Assembly: GCF_040932035.1 (NCBI RefSeq)
Contig: NZ_JBFRBB010000002.1
Span: 1,054,001 to 1,118,000 of the forward strand
Source: Hoeflea_A sp040932035
Lineage (GTDB): Bacteria > Pseudomonadota > Alphaproteobacteria > Rhizobiales > Rhizobiaceae
Direction: 5' to 3'
DNA: 64,000 nt
The notes under the pieces were generated by a model. That model worked only from the letters and a program-made list of their open reading frames with translations. It ran no database searches and was not told the origin of the DNA. This document shows positions 46,329 through 54,171 of the stretch, piece after piece. The stretch's first letter is position 1. Each line of letters starts with the position of its first letter. A program made the position numbers and the translations under genes.

Positions 46329-47108
46329 CTAAACCGTTCCTCCAAGCGAACCTTCAAGTTGGGCAAGTTCCTTGCCGCCGGCCATCAGGTCCTGGAGTTC
46401 TTCGGCTTCAATCTCGCCCCGCTTTGCGGTGCCAAGTGTCTGGCCGCGGTTCAGGACCGTAAACCTGTCGCCGACGGCCATCGCATGACGCACATTGTGC
46501 GAGATGAAGACAACGCCGATGCCTTTCTTGCGCACCTTGTCGATGGTCGCCAGCACATTGGACGTCTGGCGCACGCCGAGTGCCGAGGTTGGCTCATCGA
46601 GGATCAGAACCTTCGCACCGAAATAAACCGAACGGGCGATTGCTACGGTCTGCCGTTCGCCACCAGACAGCGTCCCCACCGCCTGGTTCGGCTCGCGCAG
46701 GTGAATCCCCATGCGCGCCATCTCCTCCATCGTAACCTTATTGGCCAGATCGAAATCGATGAACTTCATGGGGCCGACCCGCTTACGCGGTTCACGCCCC
46801 ATCCAGAAGTTCCGCGTCACCGACATAAGCGGGATCATCGCAAGGTCCTGATAGACTGTTGCAATGCCGGCTTCGATGGCGTCACGAGCGGTGTTGAATA
46901 CGACATGCTTACCGTCCATGAAGATCTCGCCATGGGTCGGCTGATGCACACCGGCCATCGTCTTGATGAAGGTGGACTTGCCGGCGCCGTTATCGCCGAG
47001 AAGGCAGTGGCATTCGCCTTCGTTGACGCTGACGGAAACGCCGTTCAGCGCGATCACCGATCCGAAATGCTTCTCGATATTTTTCAATTCAATCAGTGGC
47101 GTGCTCAT
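46329..47108 (-). CDS. CUT2 ABC transporter ATP-binding protein (inositol-type)
   Basis: The 259-residue single-domain ATPase has Walker A GDNGAGKST, signature LSGGERQTVAIARS, Walker B VLILDEPTSAL and the H-loop FISHNV. It begins where the permease gene ends and completes a transporter probably for inositol, given its neighbours and IolR-type sites in its promoter. As with xylG, the half-size is normal for this lineage. Confidence 0.92.
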   Translation of the reverse strand: MSTPLIELKNIEKHFGSVIALNGVSVSVNEGECHCLLGDNGAGKSTFIKTMAGVHQPTHGEIFMDGKHVVFNTARDAIEAGIATVYQDLAMIPLMSVTRNFWMGREPRKRVGPMKFIDFDLANKVTMEEMARMGIHLREPNQAVGTLSGGERQTVAIARSVYFGAKVLILDEPTSALGVRQTSNVLATIDKVRKKGIGVVFISHNVRHAMAVGDRFTVLNRGQTLGTAKRGEIEAEELQDLMAGGKELAQLEGSLGGTV

Positions 47109-47109
47109 A

Positions 47110-48249
47110 TCAGCGCTCCCCTGTAATGCTGCGGCGGATATAGGTGTTCAGGATCACCGCGAGCAGCAGGATGACACCCAGGAACACGCGGAACAGCGAA
47201 CTTTCCACGCCTGCAAAGAACAGGCCCTGTTGAACGACACCGAAGATCAGTGCCCCGAGCGCGGCGCCGATTACCGAACCGTAACCGCCGGTCAGCAGTG
47301 CCCCGCCGATAACCACCGAGATGATCGCTTCGAATTCCTTCAAAACACCGCGGTCGGCCGCCGCAGATCCGAATTCGATCACCTGACAGGTTGCAAACAC
47401 CGTCGCGCAGAATGCGGTAAACATGAACATCAGGATCTTCACGCGGTTCACCGGAACACCGGTGTAACGGGCAGCCTGGGCGTCGCCGCCAGCTGCAAAT
47501 ATCCAGTTGCCAAACCGGGTTCGGGTCAAAAGGATATGTCCAAATACAATGAGGCCAAGCGCCCAGACTACAAGCATCGGAACACCGTCAACCACAGGCT
47601 CTCCGGCACGGTTACCCGCAACGAATGTATCAATCAAACCCTGACTGGCCAGCCAGTTGAAGAAGCCGGTGAGGATTTTCCCACCGAACAAGGCTGCCAG
47701 CCAGTCGCCTTCAGCAGCGTCACGCACTCCGCCGATAATCGTTTTATTGGTCGTGCTGATAGCCAGGAAGATCGTGAGGCCACGCAGAATATAGAGGAAC
47801 GCAAGCGTCACGATAAAGGACGGCAATCCTGTCCGAATGACAAGAAAACCGTTCAACCAGCCTATTCCTATGGAAATGGCGAAAGCGGCGATGATCGCAA
47901 TCCACATTGGATAACCGAGGGTCACCGAGATCAATGCGATTACGATGCCCGAAAACCCTATCATCGAACCGACCGAAAGATCGAATTCGCCGGCGATCAT
48001 CAGGAGACAGGCACCCACCGCAATGATCGCGAATTGCGCTGAAACGACGCTCCAGTTCTGAATGCCTTCCGGCGAGAACATTCCCGAATCGCGGGCGATC
48101 AGAAAGAAAAAGACAAATACCAGGATGACGCCGCAAATCGAGCCAAGCTCTGGGCGCACCAGCGCCTTGCGTAGGGACGATACTTCCCGGATGCGCTCGT
48201 CTGGCGCCTCCTCCTGCGGCGACGCCGCTTTCGTATCGGCTTCGGACAT
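47110..48249 (-). CDS. CUT2 ABC transporter permease (inositol-type)
   Basis: The 379-residue protein has about ten hydrophobic segments, MIAGEFDLSVGSMIGFSG, VIRTGLPSFIVTLA, GGDAQAARYTGVPVN and GGALLTGGYGSVIG, the CUT2 permease pattern. ATG 48249 has GTGGAGG upstream. It is the second gene of the binding protein-permease-ATPase operon. Confidence 0.93.
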   Translation of the reverse strand: MSEADTKAASPQEEAPDERIREVSSLRKALVRPELGSICGVILVFVFFFLIARDSGMFSPEGIQNWSVVSAQFAIIAVGACLLMIAGEFDLSVGSMIGFSGIVIALISVTLGYPMWIAIIAAFAISIGIGWLNGFLVIRTGLPSFIVTLAFLYILRGLTIFLAISTTNKTIIGGVRDAAEGDWLAALFGGKILTGFFNWLASQGLIDTFVAGNRAGEPVVDGVPMLVVWALGLIVFGHILLTRTRFGNWIFAAGGDAQAARYTGVPVNRVKILMFMFTAFCATVFATCQVIEFGSAAADRGVLKEFEAIISVVIGGALLTGGYGSVIGAALGALIFGVVQQGLFFAGVESSLFRVFLGVILLLAVILNTYIRRSITGER

Positions 48250-48382
48250 TTCAGCCTCCACTCCGCACCCGGTCAGCCGGGTGGGTCAATTCTATAAGAT
48301 GGATCGGACAACGGTGGCGCTCCACCGGCCACTCGGTCGGGTATTGTGGCGCAGAATTCTCTGCGCGCCCCGTTACATCGGC

Positions 48383-48403
48383 GGCCGCGGCAACACCGCG
48401 GCC
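48383..48403 (-). terminator. Intercistronic hairpin after the CUT2 binding-protein gene
   Basis: GGCCGCGG (48383-48390) and CCGCGGCC (48396-48403) make a perfect 8-bp stem with a 5-base loop, 15 bp after the binding-protein stop and about 130 bp before the permease. Like the hairpins after xylF and the amino-sugar binding protein, it probably adjusts relative expression. Confidence 0.65.
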
Positions 48404-48417
48404 ACACAAATCTTGGA

Positions 48418-49368
48418 TTAGCGATATTCGCCTGCGTGCTCTTCAACCTTGGCAAGAGCGTCTTTGGTTATGAAGCCCGGCCCGGAGTTGATATTGTTGC
48501 CTGGCAAAACACCATAGCGCTTGTAGTTGGCAATCACGATCACCGGCAGATAGGCCTGCAGGAAGGGCTGCTGGTCGATGCCCCATTGGATGGTACCGTC
48601 CTTGATGCCCTTGACGATTTCGGTGCCCAGATCAAACGTGCCGAAATAGATGTTTCCGGCCATGCCGTTTTCTTTCAGCGCTTCGATCGTCGGATCAGCC
48701 GAAGTCGGTCCAAGCGTCAGGACAGCATCTGTGTTCGGATTGGACGCAAGATAAGCCTTCACCCGGTTTTTGATTTCCGCTGGGTCCTGACCGGAATCGA
48801 TCATGGAATCACCGAGCTCCACGCCGAGTCCATCGGCAAAACCGCGGCAACGCTCACCGACCACAGGATTGGATACCACATGGTTCACACACAGGAACGT
48901 GCCAATACCGTCACGCTTCGCGCGTTGACCGGCTGCCAGACCGGCATCGTATTCGGGCTGCCCGATATACATGAGTGCACCGACTTCGGCGGCCTGTTCA
49001 GGTGTGCCCGAGTTGATGATGATTACGGGAATTCCCTTGGCGACAGCGTTCTGGATCGGGCCGCTCAGCACGTCCGGATCAGCAAGCGTGGTGATGATGC
49101 CGTCCGGATTGGAAGCGGCAGCCTGCTCGATAATGCGTGCCATATCGGCGATATCGCCTGTTGGCGGGTTGCGGTATTCAACATCGGCACCGACCTGCTC
49201 ACCGGCAAGGGCAAGGCCGTTCTTGATCGTATTCCACCAGGAATCCGAATCCGGCGCATGGCTGATCAGCACGATGCGTTCGCCGTCGGCCTGAGCCGCG
49301 CTCACAGCCCCGAATAGCGTACCCACGGCAAAAACACTCGCGGCCAGGCCGCGCAATAGCTTCTTCAT
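48418..49368 (-). CDS. CUT2 ABC transporter binding protein (inositol-type)
   Basis: The 316-residue periplasmic protein has a signal peptide (MKKLLRGLAASVFAVGTLFG...AQADG) and a type I binding fold with ISHAPDSDSWWNTIK, IIINSGTPEQAAEVG and LTLGPTSADPTIEAL. ATG 49368 follows GGAGG. It probably binds myo-inositol or a related polyol, judged from flanking iol genes and operators; the ligand itself is not determined by sequence. Confidence 0.9.
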   Translation of the reverse strand: MKKLLRGLAASVFAVGTLFGAVSAAQADGERIVLISHAPDSDSWWNTIKNGLALAGEQVGADVEYRNPPTGDIADMARIIEQAAASNPDGIITTLADPDVLSGPIQNAVAKGIPVIIINSGTPEQAAEVGALMYIGQPEYDAGLAAGQRAKRDGIGTFLCVNHVVSNPVVGERCRGFADGLGVELGDSMIDSGQDPAEIKNRVKAYLASNPNTDAVLTLGPTSADPTIEALKENGMAGNIYFGTFDLGTEIVKGIKDGTIQWGIDQQPFLQAYLPVIVIANYKRYGVLPGNNINSGPGFITKDALAKVEEHAGEYR

Positions 49369-49480
49369 TTTGTAATCCTCCACCAAGGTGTCCGGTCGCA
49401 CCAACTTTCTCCGGACGCCGATTTTGATCAAACGGCGCGAAACTTCTGCCAATGGGATTCGATCTCACAATCCGGATCAC

Positions 49481-49524
49481 GGAATATAATCACCGAAAAA
49501 TCCATTTGGCGGAATATTTATTCC
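49481..49524. promoter_or_regulatory. IolR-type sites upstream of the CUT2 transporter
   Basis: GGAATATTTATTCC at 49511-49524 is a perfect match to the GGAA-N6-TTCC pattern reported for the Sinorhizobium IolR repressor. A left half-site GGAATATAAT lies exactly 30 bp away at 49481-49490. They are 113-143 bp before the binding-protein start. Confidence 0.7.
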
Positions 49525-49736
49525 ATTAATTCACTATACGGTCAAGCAAAAAGCGCCTCAATGAACACCATTGTCCAACCCGCGCTTATGTTGGATATCC
49601 TGGTTCCTCCCTACTGTGCGATCATCTCCGGCTCGCACATCGGACGCCAAAACAGTGTTTGGCGGCTGCGTGCACGGAGCTGAGATGCCATCGCAAAAAT
49701 AACTTCTATTCGTGCACTGTAAGCAATGTCATTCAA

Positions 49737-49756
49737 TTTTGCAACCGGTTGCAAAA
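49737..49756. promoter_or_regulatory. Second LacI-type operator (core GCAACCGGTTGC)
   Basis: This 20-bp perfect palindrome shares its 12-bp core and T/A flanks with the operator at 3236-3257. It is about 370 bp upstream of the CUT2 binding-protein start and 81 bp from the upstream terminator. It suggests that the transporter belongs to the same regulon as cluster A. Confidence 0.75.
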
Positions 49757-49826
49757 ATTTGCCTGTTATCAGAGCACAAGTCGCGATATTGACGTAAACT
49801 CTACCTGAATTTCATCTTGTTATAAT

Positions 49827-49848
49827 AAAAAGGGCCGAATATTCGGCC
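49827..49848 (-). terminator. Rho-independent terminator of the cluster B oxidoreductase gene
   Basis: GGCCGAAT (49833-49840) and ATTCGGCC (49841-49848) form a self-complementary stem. On the minus strand it is followed by five Ts (49831-49827) and ATTAT. It lies about 155 bp after the oxidoreductase stop and isolates that gene from the transporter operon. Confidence 0.75.
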
Positions 49849-50002
49849 TGCAATAATTGCAACCGCACACATTTTTCAAGCGACCGCAGGACACGGGACA
49901 CCCCTTCCTCGACACCACATGCAGACTTCTTCAAAGCCGAAACCGGTGAACACATGATATTGCGCACCCAATCGCAAGATCTACCGGAGGGGCATAACCA
50001 GA

Positions 50003-51115
50003 CTATACGTCGACCCAACCGCGCGCATGATATGACTGCGCCATGGCATGAACCGTCCGCTCGATGATCAGCCCTTCCTCAAAATCGATTACGTGCGCGT
50101 TTTCGTCTTGCATCGCCGCCAGCAATTGCCTGCATTCGATGGTTTTCATGTCGTTGAAACCCAGCCCGTGGCCGGGTGCAGGCAGGAACCGTTCATAGGG
50201 TGAATGGTCCGGTGAAGCCAATATGGTGGCAAAGCCCTGGTTGGCTGAAGGACCGTCGTTTCGGTATAGGCGGAGCTCGTTCATCCGCTCCTGATCGAAA
50301 ATGATCGAGCCTCTTGATCCGAATATCTGGATCGCCACCCTACCCTTGCGTCCCCATGCGGTGCGGCTGACGCACAAGGTTCCCGAAGCGCCGTTTTCCA
50401 GCCGGATGAGCGCGCTGGCAATATCATAGGTCTCGACTTTGCGCCGGCCACCGTCGGCAAGCGGCCTGTCCGGATAAGGCATGGCCATGTCCGCCATAAC
50501 CGAGGAAACCGGACCAAGGAGCTTGTGGACAAGCGACAGCGGATGAACGGCAAAATCATCGATTGCGCCATATCCGGCAGATGCCTCGCTCTTCCAATAG
50601 AAAAGGGCATCGGGATCGGCCATGAAGTCCTCGTCCATCTCCAGGCGAATGTGAAAGACCTCGCCGATTTCGCCGCCGTCGAGCAGCGAACCCATATGCC
50701 GTATGATCGGATTCTGTATGTAGTTGTATCCAAGAATGGCAACCCGCCCGCTGCCGCGTGCAGCGTCACGCATGCGTTCGGCGTCCTTGATATCCGGCGC
50801 CATCGGCTTTTCGCACCAGACATGTTTGCCGGCCTTTAAGGCCGCAATCGCCATTTCCGGATGAAAACTGTTCGGTGTGGTAACGGACACGACATCCACT
50901 TGCGGGTTTTCGATAACCGCGCGCCAATCGGCCGTGCTGTCGGCAAACCCGAGTTCCCGTGCCTTGTCCCTCGCCTGCGCCTCGGTAATATCCGCCAAGT
51001 GCACGAGCTTGACCTGCGGGCAGTCGCCGAAGACCGGATTAACGCAGTTCCACGCCAATGCATGACACTTGCCCATATAACCTGTACCAATCAGGCCCAC
51101 GCCTACCGATTCCAT
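50003..51115 (-). CDS. Gfo/Idh/MocA family oxidoreductase, cluster B
   Basis: The 370-residue protein has GVGLIGTGYMGKCHA at its N-terminus, CEKPMAP mid-sequence and LGYNYIQNP thereafter. By eye it is related to the cluster A protein at 2098-3216. It diverges from iolR with two IolR-type sites between, so it belongs to the inositol regulon and may act on an isomer such as scyllo- or D-chiro-inositol. ATG 51115 has GGAGAA upstream. Confidence 0.9.
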   Translation of the reverse strand: MESVGVGLIGTGYMGKCHALAWNCVNPVFGDCPQVKLVHLADITEAQARDKARELGFADSTADWRAVIENPQVDVVSVTTPNSFHPEMAIAALKAGKHVWCEKPMAPDIKDAERMRDAARGSGRVAILGYNYIQNPIIRHMGSLLDGGEIGEVFHIRLEMDEDFMADPDALFYWKSEASAGYGAIDDFAVHPLSLVHKLLGPVSSVMADMAMPYPDRPLADGGRRKVETYDIASALIRLENGASGTLCVSRTAWGRKGRVAIQIFGSRGSIIFDQERMNELRLYRNDGPSANQGFATILASPDHSPYERFLPAPGHGLGFNDMKTIECRQLLAAMQDENAHVIDFEEGLIIERTVHAMAQSYHARGWVDV

Positions 51116-51160
51116 TGAATTCTCCAGAAAATCGAGTGGGGTTGATGATCTATTCTGCGC

Positions 51161-51194
51161 GAAATGATCATTTCCATTGTGGAATATTTATTTC
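51161..51194. promoter_or_regulatory. Tandem IolR-type sites in the divergent iolR promoter
   Basis: GAAATGATCATTTC (51161-51174) is a perfect palindrome close to GGAA-N6-TTCC. GGAATATTTATTTC (51181-51194) matches it with one change and is nearly identical to the perfect site at 49511. The two are 20 bp apart, on one helix face, between the oxidoreductase and iolR starts, consistent with autorepression and control of the oxidoreductase. Confidence 0.65.
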
Positions 51195-51241
51195 ATTTGT
51201 GCCACATTGGGTCAAGAACGTTTCATGGAGGCGGCATATTG

Positions 51242-52090
51242 GTGACTGACGGATCGACACTCGCACCCAGGGATTTTGAATCCCTTCGCAGCCTGATAAT
51301 CGAGCGGCGCGGCGCTCTGCCAAGACGCCTGGCACAAGTCGCCAAATATGCACTGGACCATCCCGATGAAATAGCGTTTGGCACCGCTGCAAGCATCGCA
51401 AATGCTGCGGATGTCCAGCCGTCGACGCTGGTCCGGTTTGCCCACCAGCTTGGTTATGAAGGCTTCTCCGACCTTCAGAAAGTCTTCCAGGAACGTCTGC
51501 GCGACCGCACCACGAGTTATGAGGACCGGCTAAAGGCCCTCAAGACCATTGGCGAGGATCAGGCCGAAGAAGCGGCACTCCTGGACGGCTTCCTGTCCGC
51601 AGCCCAGCGTTCCCTGCAGGATTTCTCGGCTTCGATCGACCCCGGAACCCTATCCCGGGCCGTAAACATACTCGCCCGTGCCGACACGATTTATCTTGTG
51701 GCAAAGCGCCGTTCGTATCCACTGATTGCGCACATGGCCTATGCCTTCGGAAAATTGCGGATCAGAAATCGGCTGATCGCCTCGCCCAATGGCATCGACC
51801 CGGAAATCTCAGGCATGGCCCGCAAGGGAGATGCGGCGCTGGCCATCAGTTTTTCCCCATACGCCGCCGACAGCATCAATCAGGCCCAGACCATGGCCGA
51901 CGCCGGCGTACCGGTCGTGGCAATCACGGATTCGGCTTTTTCCCCCCTCGCCGCATGCTCAACCGAGTGGCTTGAGATCGCTGAAGCGGATTATGCCGGT
52001 TTCCGGTCGCTTTCGGCCAGCATGGCTCTGTGCATGACACTTCCGGTTGCCATCGCCGATGCCCGGCAGCGTTTGGGGCTGGAATATTAG
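51242..52090 (+). CDS. iolR: RpiR/MurR family regulator of inositol catabolism
   Basis: The protein (282 residues from GTG 51242) has an N-terminal RpiR helix-turn-helix (IAFGTAASIANAADVQPSTL, then VRFAHQLGYEGFSDLQK) and a C-terminal SIS domain (LARADTIYLVAKRRSYPL ... AISFSPYAADSI). GGAGG lies 7 bases before TTG 51239 and 10 before GTG 51242, so either may start translation. It is followed by iolC-iolD-iolE-iolB as in Sinorhizobium and very likely represses them. Confidence 0.9.
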   Translation: MTDGSTLAPRDFESLRSLIIERRGALPRRLAQVAKYALDHPDEIAFGTAASIANAADVQPSTLVRFAHQLGYEGFSDLQKVFQERLRDRTTSYEDRLKALKTIGEDQAEEAALLDGFLSAAQRSLQDFSASIDPGTLSRAVNILARADTIYLVAKRRSYPLIAHMAYAFGKLRIRNRLIASPNGIDPEISGMARKGDAALAISFSPYAADSINQAQTMADAGVPVVAITDSAFSPLAACSTEWLEIAEADYAGFRSLSASMALCMTLPVAIADARQRLGLEY

Positions 52091-52105
52091 CTCAAAATCG
52101 CAAAC

Positions 52106-52149
52106 AGAATTTTTATTCTGAATTGACATAATTTTGGAATTAATGTTTC
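52106..52149. promoter_or_regulatory. Tandem IolR-type sites between iolR and iolC
   Basis: AGAATTTTTATTCT (52106-52119) is a palindrome of the IolR-site shape, and GGAATTAATGTTTC (52136-52149) has one deviation from GGAA-N6-TTCC. They are exactly 30 bp apart in the 118-bp gap before iolC, suggesting a separate IolR-controlled promoter for iolCDEB. Confidence 0.6.
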
Positions 52150-52208
52150 ATTGAGAAGCGCACCGGGTTTGAGTGCACACGGAATCCATTCCCTTCGGAG
52201 ACGCAAAG

Positions 52209-54149
52209 ATGGCTGCACAAGCTTCAAATGATGGCGGATCGCGGCCTTTGGACGTGATCACAATCGGGCGATCTTCGGTCGACCTTTACGGACAACAAAT
52301 CGGATCGCGGCTTGAGGATGTGGCCTCTTTCGCAAAATCCGTGGGCGGTTGCCCGTCCAACATAGCCATCGGCACCGCTCGTCTCGGCCTCAGATCGGCT
52401 CTCATAACCCGCGTCGGCGATGAACAGATGGGACACTTCATACGCGAACAGATGGTCCGCGAGGGTGTCGATGACAAAGGCATCGTAACGGATCCTGAAA
52501 GGTTGACGGCGCTGGTTCTCCTTTCGGTTCAAAATGATGCGACTTTCCCGCTGATTTTCTACCGCGAAAACTGTGCCGACATGGCGCTTTGCGAAGATGA
52601 CATCGACCCCGATTTCATTGTCTCGTCGCGGTCTGTACTGGTGTCGGGCACGCATTTTTCCAAGCCGGGTCCGGCTGCCGCACAGAAGAAGGCAATGCGG
52701 CTAGCACGGGAAAATGGCGCTAAGGTCATTCTCGACATCGACTATCGGCCCAATCTGTGGGGCCTTGCCGGCCACGCCGCCGGTGAAGAGCGCTATATTG
52801 CCTCAAGTGCGGTTTCCGAAAAGCTCAAGCTGGTCCTGCCCGAATGCGACCTGATCGTCGGAACGGAAGAAGAAGTCCTGATCGCATCGGGTGAAAACAC
52901 GCTTCATGACGCACTGAAAACGATCCGGAGCTGTTCCGAAGCGACGATCGTTCTCAAACGCGGCCCGATGGGATGCATCGTCTATGATGGCGACATTCCG
53001 GACGATCTCGAAGGCGGCATCGTCGGCAAGGGCTTTCCTATAGAGGTCTATAATGTACTGGGAGCCGGCGACAGCTTCATGTCCGGCTTCCTGCGCGGGT
53101 GGCTTCGCGGCGAGGACCACAGCACCAGTGCGACATGGGCGAATGCCTGCGGAGCCTTTGCCGTTTCGCGTCTTTTGTGTTCACCCGAAATCCCCACCTG
53201 GAAAGAACTCAACACATTCCTTTCCGAAGGTTCGCCTCACCGCGCATTGCGCAAGGACGAGAACATCAATCACATTCACTGGGCGACAACCCGCAGCAAG
53301 GACATACCGCTTCTGATGGCGCTGGCAATTGATCATCGCTCGCAATTAACGGACATGACTGACACCCTGAACGTCTCCCAGGACCGCATATCAGAGTTCA
53401 AACGGCTGGCCGTGGCGGCCGCTGCCAAGGTTGCCGACGGGCGCGAAGGTTATGGCATGCTGCTTGACGAGCGTTTTGGAAGGGACGCCCTCTTCGACGC
53501 CGCCAAACACGATTTCTCCTGGCTGGGCAGACCGGTGGAACTTCCCGGGTCAAGGCCGCTGCGTTTCGAATTCAGTCAGGATATCGGATCGCAACTGCAG
53601 GAATGGCCGCTCGATCACTGCATCAAGGCGCTGTGTTTCTACCATCCCGATGACGACGCCGATCTGAAGCAGCAGCAGCAGGACAAGCTGCTTGCACTTT
53701 ATCAGGCGGCGCGCAAGGTCGGCCGCGAGTTGCTGATCGAAATCATCGCGGGAAAAAACGGCAAGCTCGACGACGGAACAATTGCACGCGCTCTGGACGA
53801 GATTTACAAACTCGGCATCAAGCCCGACTGGTGGAAACTCGAACCGCAGGGTTCCCCGAAAGCCTGGGCCAACACCGAAGCGGCCATCAAGCGGCACGAC
53901 CCTTGGTGCCGCGGCATCGTGGTTCTCGGGCTTGATGCACCGGTTGCCGAACTGGAAAAAACATTCCGGGCCTGTGCGAACGTTGATTCCGTAAAAGGGT
54001 TCGCGGTGGGCCGCACGATCTTCGCCGATGCGGCGCGTGCATGGCTCGCCGGCGAAATGAGCGACGAAGAGGCGATTGAAGATATGGCCGGCCGCTTTGA
54101 CAGGCTTTGCACACTTTGGCTCAAATGCCGCGATACAAAATCAAGCTGA
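52209..54149 (+). CDS. iolC: 5-dehydro-2-deoxygluconokinase fused to DUF2090 domain, copy B
   Basis: The 646-residue protein joins a PfkB kinase (residues about 15-335, with GGCPSNIA and the catalytic LGAGDSF, D288) to a C-terminal DUF2090 domain (about 350-640, starting LLMALAIDHRSQL and containing LLDERFGRDAL and KLEPQGSP). The kinase phosphorylates 2-deoxy-5-keto-gluconate; DUF2090 resembles class I aldolases and may perform the next cleavage, as no iolJ is present in this cluster. ATG 52209 follows CGGAGA. Confidence 0.92.
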   Translation: MAAQASNDGGSRPLDVITIGRSSVDLYGQQIGSRLEDVASFAKSVGGCPSNIAIGTARLGLRSALITRVGDEQMGHFIREQMVREGVDDKGIVTDPERLTALVLLSVQNDATFPLIFYRENCADMALCEDDIDPDFIVSSRSVLVSGTHFSKPGPAAAQKKAMRLARENGAKVILDIDYRPNLWGLAGHAAGEERYIASSAVSEKLKLVLPECDLIVGTEEEVLIASGENTLHDALKTIRSCSEATIVLKRGPMGCIVYDGDIPDDLEGGIVGKGFPIEVYNVLGAGDSFMSGFLRGWLRGEDHSTSATWANACGAFAVSRLLCSPEIPTWKELNTFLSEGSPHRALRKDENINHIHWATTRSKDIPLLMALAIDHRSQLTDMTDTLNVSQDRISEFKRLAVAAAAKVADGREGYGMLLDERFGRDALFDAAKHDFSWLGRPVELPGSRPLRFEFSQDIGSQLQEWPLDHCIKALCFYHPDDDADLKQQQQDKLLALYQAARKVGRELLIEIIAGKNGKLDDGTIARALDEIYKLGIKPDWWKLEPQGSPKAWANTEAAIKRHDPWCRGIVVLGLDAPVAELEKTFRACANVDSVKGFAVGRTIFADAARAWLAGEMSDEEAIEDMAGRFDRLCTLWLKCRDTKSS

Positions 54150-54171
54150 ACGCGATATTCGGAGAAACACC

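Larger units (their letters stand above)
49369..50002. other. 634-bp regulatory interval upstream of the CUT2 transporter
   Basis: There is no convincing gene here; a 68-codon frame at 49812-50018 overlaps the oxidoreductase end and looks random. The interval holds, from right to left, a terminator for the oxidoreductase (49827-49848), the LacI-type operator (49737-49756), and IolR-type sites (49481-49524). The transporter promoter is expected between them. Confidence 0.75.

Noticed and set aside
46963..48042. 359-codon open frame on the + strand
   Set aside because: It is antisense to the CUT2 permease and ATPase genes and shows no recognisable domain.
48346..49317. 323-codon open frame on the + strand
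   Set aside because: It is a shadow of the binding-protein gene on the minus strand, which has a signal peptide, a ribosome-binding site and a family fold.
49812..50018. 68-codon open frame on the - strand
   Set aside because: It overlaps the oxidoreductase 3' end and the terminator hairpin, has no ribosome-binding site, and shows no recognisable feature.
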